A DNA stretch of 25,545 bases from Spirochaetaceae bacterium (GTDB lineage: Bacteria > Spirochaetota > Spirochaetia > SZUA-6 > Bin103). Below the pieces are notes generated by a model, which was not told where the DNA came from, ran no database searches, and saw nothing but the letters and a program-made list of their open reading frames with translations. The stretch spans positions 1 to 25,545 of the forward strand of contig JAPPNY010000137.1 in the NCBI GenBank assembly GCA_028818385.1, read 5' to 3'. Made by a program: the position numbers and the translations under genes. Positions within the stretch are counted from its first letter, which is position 1; every line of letters starts with the position of its first letter. This document shows positions 1-7,171 of the stretch, one piece after another.

Positions 1-45
1 GCAAATCGGCGGACGCGCCTACTTTTTCTCCACTCCTGCGCGAAT

Positions 46-831
46 ATGCCGGGCTTAAAGTGTGAACACCTGATCGAAGCGCGTCTGGACTATTCAGATG
101 TCGAGTGCGTTTCTCGGGGCTGCGACTGTGCCGAGTCAGAAGATGAGATCGCGCTGACGATCTCGCTTGGCTATTTGGAAGTAGACAATAACGGAGTTGT
201 GAGCAAGGTTGCGCCTCTCTCAACGAAGGTCTCTTCCCTGCTTTCGGTGGACATCATAGAGAACAGTTCGTTTCACCATGTTCTTGAAGAAGAACTGGGG
301 GGCGATAGGCAATTATTGGATGTGTTATTGACGGAACATGGAGATTCGGAGATTGGTAAAGTACCAGCAGAGATAAGGCGCTCTATTGTGAAAAAAGTGC
401 TAAGAGGGCGGCTTGTAGAGTTGCCGATCGTGGGAACTGAGCTCCCTGGAACGGTGATACTGTACGCGGCACCGTTGGTAATCGTGATTCTTCTATATCA
501 CCTCCGTCTATATGTTACTGCGGGGAGTAGGATCGCGCCCATATATCGACATTATTTCGAGATGTTCCCCTGGAGCGCACTGGTTCACAAAGATCAGAGG
601 GTGGCGATCTTGGAGGTGATCTTTGCTGTGTTAGTGGTGCCGGTGGCCGCGTTGGTAGTTCCATTCATTAAGTTTCCGTTGTCAGAGAGCCGGATCGTGA
701 ACATAGGATTACCTCTGATGATAGTTGGGTTCGCGGCGATCTTGAGCTTGAGCGTGGTGGGGGGGATGTGGAGGATTCTGAAGTCGATAAAGGCGGGTAA
801 GATGTATGGTAGTGGGAAGTATCCGGGTTAG
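46..831 (+). CDS. Hypothetical three-helix membrane protein, possibly 5'-truncated by the window edge
   Basis: No family is recognised. The 261-residue product has a soluble, acidic N-terminal part (about residues 1-130, with a Cys-rich patch near 21-28). Three strongly hydrophobic segments follow, at about 136-157, 187-209 and 216-242, and then a short basic tail, so the protein should sit in the membrane with a soluble head. The ATG at 46 has no visible Shine-Dalgarno sequence. The frame stays open to base 1 with no start codon in it, so the true start may lie outside the window. Its G+C is visibly lower than that of the large operon and resembles the SUMF1-domain gene at the other end. The hydrophobic pattern and the long uninterrupted frame support a real gene, but the function is unknown. 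Confidence 0.6.
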   Translation: MPGLKCEHLIEARLDYSDVECVSRGCDCAESEDEIALTISLGYLEVDNNGVVSKVAPLSTKVSSLLSVDIIENSSFHHVLEEELGGDRQLLDVLLTEHGDSEIGKVPAEIRRSIVKKVLRGRLVELPIVGTELPGTVILYAAPLVIVILLYHLRLYVTAGSRIAPIYRHYFEMFPWSALVHKDQRVAILEVIFAVLVVPVAALVVPFIKFPLSESRIVNIGLPLMIVGFAAILSLSVVGGMWRILKSIKAGKMYGSGKYPG

Positions 832-1327
832 ATCAGGTTGGAATTGTCGGAGCGACGAAGCAACGTATTGCCGAGAGTTCAACTGCAAAACAGGCGCGAC
901 ATTGGAAGCGTTCCAGAAAGGTCGGTGGCGGCGGCTCGCGCGGATCGGCCGTCTTGGACGAGGGATCGTGGCCGTAGGGTGAAGAAGAGGCACACGACGG
1001 TGGCGTCGAGAGGGCTTTGGAATGTGCTTTCGCTGCGACTGCATCAATTGTAACCGCGAATGAAATGGTCTCCGGCCGGTCGTACGCAGCGAAAAGATTC
1101 GAGTAACGCAGTCGAGCCGGTGGACGACCGAGCAGTACGGACGCTGCGCGCTCCGACATAGTCCGACCGACTGCCCCCTCCCTCTTGCATGCCAATCGCA
1201 TTCGGTCCACTCCGACCTCACTCTCGATAGATACTACTCATAATCTGTAGCCCCACGCCGGGGGGCAACCGCTGCGACGAATCGTCAATACAGCCAACTT
1301 TCGCACTGGAAGGTGAATAATCCGGGG
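832..1327. other. Intergenic stretch with no convincing gene
   Basis: This stretch lies between the 3' ends of two convergent genes. The open frames on the minus strand (833-1210 and 709-1221) are Arg/Pro/Ser-rich with no recognisable domain, and look like GC-driven chance frames. A short GC stem (GCCCC/GGGGC) sits near 1249-1266, but no T-run follows it on either strand, so I do not call it a terminator. I see no transposase or RNA gene. Confidence 0.5.
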
Positions 1328-4300
1328 TCAGTGTTCCAGACGCTTCATCACATCCACTCTTGCGTCCTGTCGGATTGCGTCCTTCTCGTAGTGCTCGGCG
1401 ATAGCGTCGAGAATCGTTCCGACGAAGGGATACTCGAACCTCCCCGCCTGCGCCCAAGCCCGATACGTGCCAGCGAGGTCTCGCTCCTGACCGCCGCCTT
1501 CGTATGCCTCGCGCCTAGTAATGCCACGTCGATTGTACGCGCCGACTTTGAACCCCGCTGCCATATCCTCGGAGGCTATCATCTCCAAAATCTCGCAAAC
1601 CGGCCGGCTCGGCCAAGGAGCGTCGTCTTCATAGGGTGCTGCCCTGGAGAGCCATCCCCCTATTATCTGGTCACCGATCCTAACCCGACTATGCTTCTTG
1701 CACAGTTCGCGCGCGTCGATGACCCAACGCTTCACCGCTTCGGAGTCAACTTGTCCGGTGCTATTCGTACCGGGCATGCGCTCGATCCGTTCGAGGAGTG
1801 CGGCCGCCGCGGCGCCGAGCGCATCACCGCGGGAACGATCGTCAACACGCCACACCGGTGGATCTAGGCCGTGATCACTACGTCTATATACGAGAGCGAG
1901 CATCTGTACGAACAGCAACGGCGACTCGGCGACGCACTGCTCAAGGTGAGGGATGCCCCCGTGCTCCCTGTCTCGGAGCGCGCCGATGAACATGAACTCC
2001 AGCTGCGCCATCTCGTCTGTAGTGACGCCGGGACGTTTGGTGAGCGAACCAAGCGCTTCCGAGAGACGGTACGAGTCGATCCTGTAGTGGTCAGCAGGCT
2101 CGCTGTCGACCGTCGCAACTGCTACCAGTAGCCGTTTCAGACGCGATGTCTCCACCTTCGCGCAATCGAACCGTACGATGGAGAAGGCGGCACGAGGCCG
2201 GTCAACTTCGAGAAGCCGATCAATGAGTTCGTTCGTTTCGGGTTCCGTAGGCTCTACGAATCCTGGGGTGACGCTACTCCAGTACAGATCGCGCACTTCG
2301 CTGACATGTTTGGAGAGCAGTCGCCATGTCTGTTCTCCGAATGGAGAGCATCGAAAGAGACGTACGATCTTGTCGCCTCCGCCGACTTCTGCGGACGACG
2401 ACAGAACGGCGGTGCGCACGGTTTCCTTTAGGGATCCGATAAAGCCGCTCATGAGGCCGTCGACCTTTTCGCACGGGGCCTTGTCCGTTGTCAGGCATTG
2501 TCGGAGAACATCCATCGCCGAGAGTGTCTCGGATGCACAGGATGCAGCGTGATGGCCAACGTCCCACGTTGCTCTTTCAGGCAATTCGGCCAAGAGCGCA
2601 AGGGCGCCGTCCAACCCGTGCACGGACCAGATCTCCTTCATTGCCTGGGCGCGGAGTGAATAGACTCGCTTCGCCCGCTCTTCCCAGTCGTGACTCTTGT
2701 CTTGCAGCTCGTCAGCGGATTCGTGATAGCTTTCGAAGAGCCAAGCGTTGCGTGCAACAGGATCGTGCGGCTCAAGTTTCTCGTATAATTTACGTGCCCG
2801 GCCACCGGCGGTTCCCTTTTTGTGTCCCATGGGGACGGAGCGGCGAATCCGTTCGCGCAGCTCCGCCTTCTTCCATTCATTCTCCTCGGTCTGTGACCAA
2901 GTGGCGATGAGCTTCCAGATTGACTGCTGGTCCTTCTCCGAAAAACGAGAGAGACGCTCAACCAAGTCACCAAGTGTCGATTGGTTGTGACGCCATTGGA
3001 TCGCCAAATCAAGAGCCTTGCGTGAGAACGCGCCTGCTTCCGCGACCGTTAGTGGCTCACCAGCTCCGGCGGCATCGCTTCGCCACCTTGGGCGTGCGCT
3101 GGGGGATGCAAAGCCGTGACCTCTTATCAACTGTTGAATACAGATGTTCCAGCCAATGTCAGGGAAGCGCTTACAGAGCGCCTCAAGAGCTCTGGTTCTT
3201 TCGTTTAGCGCGGCGGCTGTTTGGGGAATCCACGATCGGAAAATGGCCTCCAGACTGTGTATCGGCTTGTTGACCCAGTTGTCGTCGATCTTGGTACGCG
3301 AGAGATCGGCGAGGACGAGTACCACGCGCATGACGCGCTTTGGGCTCCAGGCTAGTCGCTCCAGCGCCCACAGCAGCCCGGTGCGCGAGGGGCTGTCGAA
3401 CGGTATTCCCGGGTCTACGTTCCGCAGCAGCGTTCTCAACGCGGAGTTCGGACGCTTGAGGTCCTTTTCCAATAGAGTGAGGAATGCTTCTGGAGCAGCC
3501 TCGGCATAGTTCGGAAGATCGCCATTATGAGACAGAATATTATCGTGCGAAAATGGCGTAAGCAGTCGTCGAACTAGATCGGACACCAGAGCCTCTACGT
3601 CGATGCCGAGTGTCTGGAACAAGGAGTTCCCATGGACGGCCAGCAGGACGAGGGTCTCGCAGACGCCGGTCCGCAGCGCGGCGGAGTGTTCACGTTCCTT
3701 GCCGTAGAGTCCTGCCATCCAGCGCTCCTCCAGCGGGAGTTCAAGAGTCGGATCGGACTCCGACAGTACGGATTCCGCGAGTTTCAAGAAATCAGTGAGG
3801 TGAGTCGGCGTCATTGAACGGGCAAGTGCGAACAGAGCGTCGATCTTGGACACGACCCCGCAGTATTGGTCTACGTGCCAGACCGGGCAGTCGTCGTCAC
3901 GTAGGAGAAGTCCCGCCATGTTGCTTTCGACTTCTCGATATGGAGTGCCTGCAATCCTCTCGAGGATTCTGCGATCTGCCGCTGATTCGGTATTCCATGC
4001 ACCAATCAGGGTCATCGGGATCAAATGCCGAACTTCCGTGGTCTCTCGCTCTCGCGCCCACGACGGGTTCCGGATGGCGTCCAACTTCGACAGCTGGCGC
4101 CTTAGGACAGTCGGCGAGCAGCCTGACTCCCGGGCAAGGTTGTCGACGCGTCCTCGTTCGATTCCCATGTCTGCAAGGGCGTCGGCGAACTCCTTGGGTT
4201 CCAGGAGCTCGACGGCGGCATCTGGTTTTCGACCTACAGCATTGCGAGGACGTACCACGATGCAGTGGCGTTGGCGGTAGGTATTGCCGATTGCCCGTTC

Positions 4301-4978
4301 TGTCTCCTCCTTGCACACGATCGGGATAAATGCCGCCGATGACGGCGCTAGGAGCCTTAGAGTTTCCGCAGAGTCGAAGAACACGGCTCGATCATAGGAG
4401 CCGGCCGGTAGGTTGTCCTGACGCAGCAGACACGCGATGAACGCGACAGCCTCCTCTCGGGAGTCTGCCGCGACAGTGAATGGTCGGTCCGGAGGAGCGC
4501 CTAGCCAGTTGCGAAAGGCATCGCGGTTGCGAGCGATAGACGGCGCGAAGATCGCGTCCTTCATGGGGGGATCACTGACCGCAGTCCAATGGTCCCAATA
4601 CTCCTCAATTGTTTGGAACTCAGTTGTTTGGGAGCCTTTCGTTAGAAGACCTATCTCGCCGGCCAGCCAGATTCGCGGTGAGACCGCCGTCTCCAGCCAT
4701 TGCTCCAGGTTGCACGCATCGAACACCCGAACGGTTTTCCAGTCGCTGGCGGCCCTCTTGGTCTCGGTCCACGCTCTCTTTCCCGGCCAATTGCGCGGGG
4801 TAACAAACACGAACGTGCAATCCGCCCGCTGCGCCGGCGTGAGCATCCTCAGACGGGCTTGGTAGTCACTCTCGGCTTTTCTTTGCGGGCGCTCGCCGAC
4901 ACCGAACTCCCAGCCTGAGCGGCCCGCCGGCACCCAGGGCGTCGCCGCGCCCGCATCGACCCAGCCGTCCCAGCTCAT
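1328..4978 (-). CDS. Large HTH-linked STAND-like defence protein, 3' part of a frameshifted gene
   Basis: This frame continues the HTH gene upstream. A single extra base near 4975 separates the two; removing it gives one frame of 1360 residues from 5411 to 1328. Residue numbers refer to that restored protein. Around 145-245 lies a module with WDGWVDAG, then PWVPAGRSGWEFG, then KAESDY, then FVFVTPRNWPGK, ending in LEQWLE and WLAGE. I recall this arrangement from HTH-linked and STAND-type conflict proteins; its D/E/K spacing is nuclease-like, which is inference. Around 300-400 is an alternating strand/helix region (VAADSREEAVAF, then AVFFDS) that looks like an NTPase fold without a Walker A lysine. 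A winged-helix-like stretch follows near 422-441 (SGCSPTVLRRQLS). The remaining 900 residues are helical, probably repeats. The C-terminus (KRLEH then TGA) looks natural. The ATG at 4978 is the first in-frame start after the break; frames opening at 4990 or 5026 are possible. Confidence 0.75.
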   Translation of the reverse strand: MSWDGWVDAGAATPWVPAGRSGWEFGVGERPQRKAESDYQARLRMLTPAQRADCTFVFVTPRNWPGKRAWTETKRAASDWKTVRVFDACNLEQWLETAVSPRIWLAGEIGLLTKGSQTTEFQTIEEYWDHWTAVSDPPMKDAIFAPSIARNRDAFRNWLGAPPDRPFTVAADSREEAVAFIACLLRQDNLPAGSYDRAVFFDSAETLRLLAPSSAAFIPIVCKEETERAIGNTYRQRHCIVVRPRNAVGRKPDAAVELLEPKEFADALADMGIERGRVDNLARESGCSPTVLRRQLSKLDAIRNPSWARERETTEVRHLIPMTLIGAWNTESAADRRILERIAGTPYREVESNMAGLLLRDDDCPVWHVDQYCGVVSKIDALFALARSMTPTHLTDFLKLAESVLSESDPTLELPLEERWMAGLYGKEREHSAALRTGVCETLVLLAVHGNSLFQTLGIDVEALVSDLVRRLLTPFSHDNILSHNGDLPNYAEAAPEAFLTLLEKDLKRPNSALRTLLRNVDPGIPFDSPSRTGLLWALERLAWSPKRVMRVVLVLADLSRTKIDDNWVNKPIHSLEAIFRSWIPQTAAALNERTRALEALCKRFPDIGWNICIQQLIRGHGFASPSARPRWRSDAAGAGEPLTVAEAGAFSRKALDLAIQWRHNQSTLGDLVERLSRFSEKDQQSIWKLIATWSQTEENEWKKAELRERIRRSVPMGHKKGTAGGRARKLYEKLEPHDPVARNAWLFESYHESADELQDKSHDWEERAKRVYSLRAQAMKEIWSVHGLDGALALLAELPERATWDVGHHAASCASETLSAMDVLRQCLTTDKAPCEKVDGLMSGFIGSLKETVRTAVLSSSAEVGGGDKIVRLFRCSPFGEQTWRLLSKHVSEVRDLYWSSVTPGFVEPTEPETNELIDRLLEVDRPRAAFSIVRFDCAKVETSRLKRLLVAVATVDSEPADHYRIDSYRLSEALGSLTKRPGVTTDEMAQLEFMFIGALRDREHGGIPHLEQCVAESPLLFVQMLALVYRRSDHGLDPPVWRVDDRSRGDALGAAAAALLERIERMPGTNSTGQVDSEAVKRWVIDARELCKKHSRVRIGDQIIGGWLSRAAPYEDDAPWPSRPVCEILEMIASEDMAAGFKVGAYNRRGITRREAYEGGGQERDLAGTYRAWAQAGRFEYPFVGTILDAIAEHYEKDAIRQDARVDVMKRLEH

Positions 4979-5411
4979 GACGTTGTGCATTATCGAACCC
5001 AGGAAAGTCGACGTGCTGCAGTTCACGCCCGGTCGAGTTGATCAGGCGTCGCAGCAGAACGGGCAGGTGATTGCGCGCATCGATGGTCGCCGCCCAGTCC
5101 GCGATCTGCTTGGCCTTGATGGTGAGGAAGTCCGGTATGTAGGCTCCTCCGACGGTCACGGCTCGGTCTGTGACGGCCAGGCGATCGCGTTCGGACGTCG
5201 TTTGGAGATCGAGAAGCTGTTTCCGATCCGCTCCGAATGTCCTCTCCAACCGTAGAGCCATCGCCGTTGAAAGGGCTGCCCGGCCGTTCAGAAGCTTCGA
5301 CAGGGCGGGTCTACTCACGCCTAGTCTCCGTGCCGCCTCCGATACCGACATGCCGGTCGGGATGACCTGCTGTCGAATGAAATGCCCGATGGCCACGTTC
5401 GATTGTTCCAT
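4866..5411 (-). CDS. HigA/Xre-type HTH domain, 5' part of the frameshifted large gene
   Basis: Residues about 21-60 form an Xre/HigA helix-turn-helix (MSVSEAARRLGVSRPALSKL), preceded by the typical HigA lead-in VAIGHFIRQQVIPTG. Residues 80-145 match the linker seen in long HigA-like proteins, including ADWAATIDARNHLPVLLRRL and DFPGFDNAQR. After residue 145 the frame leaves the family pattern and becomes Arg/Gly-rich until its stop at 4866. The expected continuation GWDGWVDAG is found in the neighbouring frame. Dropping the T at 4975 (an A on the coding strand) turns CAT GAG C into CAT GGC TGG and joins the two parts. If the break is real, this product is a free HTH repressor of about 180 residues; otherwise it is the N-terminus of the 1360-residue protein. 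A palindrome in its own promoter suggests autoregulation. Confidence 0.8.
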   Translation of the reverse strand: MEQSNVAIGHFIRQQVIPTGMSVSEAARRLGVSRPALSKLLNGRAALSTAMALRLERTFGADRKQLLDLQTTSERDRLAVTDRAVTVGGAYIPDFLTIKAKQIADWAATIDARNHLPVLLRRLINSTGRELQHVDFPGFDNAQRHELGRLGRCGRGDALGAGGPLRLGVRCRRAPAKKSRE

Positions 5412-5412
5412 G

Positions 5413-5448
5413 AGTAGGCATTGTAACCTGTAACGCTACAGTTGTCAA
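5413..5448 (-). promoter_or_regulatory. Sigma70-type promoter of the HTH gene, near-leaderless
   Basis: On the minus strand the -35 box TTGACA (5448-5443) is perfect. The spacer is exactly 17 nt, and the -10 box TACAAT (5425-5420) differs from consensus at one base. Only eight bases separate the -10 box from the ATG at 5411, so transcription should start within one or two bases of the start codon and the mRNA would be essentially leaderless. No Shine-Dalgarno sequence is present, which agrees. Confidence 0.85.
5422..5440. promoter_or_regulatory. Putative autoregulatory operator inside the HTH-gene promoter
   Basis: The palindrome TGTAACGCTACA (5429-5440, TGTA-N4-TACA) lies in the promoter spacer. 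A second half-site, TGTAAC, occurs seven bases away at 5422-5427 and overlaps the -10 box. A HigA/Xre-type protein bound here would block RNA polymerase. Xre/HigA antitoxins commonly bind such sites in their own promoters; the match to this protein is inferred. Confidence 0.55.
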
Positions 5449-5602
5449 GTATTTGCCGGGGCTGTGTCCGAATGACTGCGGGACTGGCGGTGCCCCTCGG
5501 GTCGAGCCGCGCGAGTGGCACCCGAGCGAACCGGCGCCGAGCGTCGGGAGCGAGGGCCATGACTGAGTGATTTCTGGAGGAACGATGGTGGAAGCTCGGT
5601 GG

Positions 5603-6409
5603 CTATTGCAAAACGATGCGCGGACTGTGAAGTGATGCGTACGTTCTCCGCGCTTTACGGAAGATCGTGGCCCGGTGCGATCGCAAGTAGCGCTCGTGAG
5701 CGTGGTGCAGCGAGCCGACTGTCAGTGACCCATCGAGCGCGAGCACTGACCGGGCGTCGGGAGGGAGCATGTTTGATACGAGCACCGTTCCGTCCTGTGC
5801 GATGGTGATGAAGCCGGCGTCGAAGGCCGCGTCGAGATGGGCCGCCAGGAGAATGCCGTTGAAGACGTCGAGGCGCTCGGCGTCGGTGTTGCAGACGGAC
5901 CAGGGTTTGATGTGGCTGGCGCGTAAGAGCTCGGGGACGGCGAGGCCGGTGATCGCGCAACGTCCATCCCAGTACTCGAACAGGCCGCGGCGGAAGATGT
6001 CCTGACCGACTCGCTGGACTACCAGGCGCTCGGCTTCCGTCGTCCGGGGCAGGTTCGCGGATTCGTCCTGGAAGGCTCGGAGGAGCGCGTCCGGCAGGGT
6101 ACGCGAGAGTTGGAACGCGCGGCGCAACAGGTGGTGGAGTGCGGCAACGTTGTCGACGCTCAGCGCGTCGGCGGCACCGCCCGGGAGCGGGTCGGTGGGC
6201 GGCACGCCGAGGCCTGCCAAGCCGTCCAGGACGTCGGCCCGCGACATGGCCGCAAGAAACCGGGACTCTCCTTGGGCCGTGAGCCAAATGCACAGCGATG
6301 TCTGGCTGCTGCCGAAGGAGAGCCAATCGGCCGTACGCTCCAACTCCAGGTCGAAGCCGTTGTCAGTGGCGGCCTTTTCGAGACGGGTGATCGTGACGGC
6401 CGCCAGCAT
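5603..6409 (-). CDS. HNH endonuclease (HNH_2 type), last gene of the composite defence operon
   Basis: The 268-residue product carries an HNH_2-type nuclease domain in its C-terminal half. The motif runs CAITG (about 151), then ASHIKPW (His 166), then VFNGILLAAHLDAAFD (Asn 184, His 191), all residues expected of a metal-dependent DNA-cutting centre. The N-terminal 120 residues (starting LAAVTITRLEKAATDNGFDL) are a mixed alpha/beta region with no motif I know, perhaps a specificity domain. The ATG at 6409 overlaps the upstream stop in a TGATG arrangement, which implies coupled translation; an ATG 33 bases upstream (6442) is the alternative. It follows a Septu-like ATPase/HNH pair and probably acts with it as a second nuclease. 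Typical Septu systems have only one HNH protein, so this extra gene is notable. Confidence 0.88.
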   Translation of the reverse strand: MLAAVTITRLEKAATDNGFDLELERTADWLSFGSSQTSLCIWLTAQGESRFLAAMSRADVLDGLAGLGVPPTDPLPGGAADALSVDNVAALHHLLRRAFQLSRTLPDALLRAFQDESANLPRTTEAERLVVQRVGQDIFRRGLFEYWDGRCAITGLAVPELLRASHIKPWSVCNTDAERLDVFNGILLAAHLDAAFDAGFITIAQDGTVLVSNMLPPDARSVLALDGSLTVGSLHHAHERYLRSHRATIFRKARRTYASLHSPRIVLQ

Positions 6410-7170
6410 CACCGGCCTCGACCGAGCCTCTTCCGTAGCCATGCGACGCGGATACTCACGAACTCGGGAAGCTGACGCCTGCCGAGGAGTTCCATGGCCC
6501 GCTCCTCGCGGTCGTCCCTGGTCGCGGTCCTGTTCTTGAAGTCCCTCTCCAAGCGCTTGCGCTCACCGCGGACTGCGGACAGTCGCGCCTTGACGAGCGC
6601 CGGATCGTTCAGGTTGACGATGCTGCGCTGCACTCGGGCGCCATCGGTGCGGTCCGCAATCGCACGCTCGATCGCCCGGCGAGTGGCAGGCGGCAACGCC
6701 ACATCCAATCGGACGTAGATCTCGCCACGGCTGGTGAAGCCAACGACGTCCTCGTATTGAAGGTCCACGGGCCAGGGCACGTGGGAGTCGGGATCGTCCC
6801 ACCGAAAGGGATGGCCGCCCTTCGCCGAGTCGCAGGTCTCGGGCCTGGGGCACGACAGATAGAGATTCCTCCAGTGGAGGGCGAGATCGGGATCGCGGCT
6901 GAGCGGGTACCAGTGGTCAATCCGAGGCGTCTCGTGGCGCTCGGTAATCTGTCGTTCGCAGTAGATGCAGAGAGAGCGCTGTTCCCGATACATCTCGGTA
7001 CGGAGCTTGTGCTTTTCGAGCCCATCGAATTCCGAGCGCGCAAAGGACACTTGGTCACGGGCGCTCGGCAGCGCCGCCAAGTATGAGGCCTCGGCCTCGC
7101 GTTGGCTCGCCGGCTCGTGGCCGTCTGGATAGACATCTCCGGGAGGCCAGGGTTTCGAGATTCCCCGCAC
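6409..7170 (-). CDS. ptuB-like: PtuB-like HNH endonuclease (Septu / retron-associated type)
   Basis: The 253-residue product matches the PtuB/TIGR02646-type HNH family. It has CIYCERQI (Cys 68 and 71), then RIDHWYPLSRDP (Asp 85, His 86), then HWRNLYLSC (Asn 102, Cys 107) with a further Cys after PRPET. The CxxC pairs would bind structural zinc and the His/Asn pair a catalytic metal. In Septu and in some retron systems this nuclease is held by the PtuA ATPase and released or activated to cut DNA. Here it directly follows such an ATPase. I chose the GTG at 7170: it lies one base after the ATPase stop, with GGAAG six bases upstream in the 3' end of the ATPase gene. An ATG at 7206 would add 12 residues of poor quality (Cys/Trp/Ser-rich) inside the ATPase gene. 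Confidence 0.87.
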   Translation of the reverse strand: MRGISKPWPPGDVYPDGHEPASQREAEASYLAALPSARDQVSFARSEFDGLEKHKLRTEMYREQRSLCIYCERQITERHETPRIDHWYPLSRDPDLALHWRNLYLSCPRPETCDSAKGGHPFRWDDPDSHVPWPVDLQYEDVVGFTSRGEIYVRLDVALPPATRRAIERAIADRTDGARVQRSIVNLNDPALVKARLSAVRGERKRLERDFKNRTATRDDREERAMELLGRRQLPEFVSIRVAWLRKRLGRGR

Positions 7171-7171
7171 G

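Noticed and set aside
1249..1266. GC-rich stem downstream of the large HTH gene
   Set aside because: Short stem and no T-run on the transcribed side; too weak for a terminator call.
1613..1628. 16-base exact repeat of 25430-25445 (CCAAGGAGCGTCGTCT)
   Set aside because: A single 16-mer match in a 25-kb GC-rich window is plausible by chance. No flanking similarity or target-site signature was seen.
5493..5525. Inverted repeats (CTCGGG/CCCGAG and GGTGCC/GGCACC) downstream of the last operon gene
   Set aside because: Stems are only about six pairs with long loops, they exclude each other, and no T-run follows, so there is no basis to call a terminator or riboswitch.
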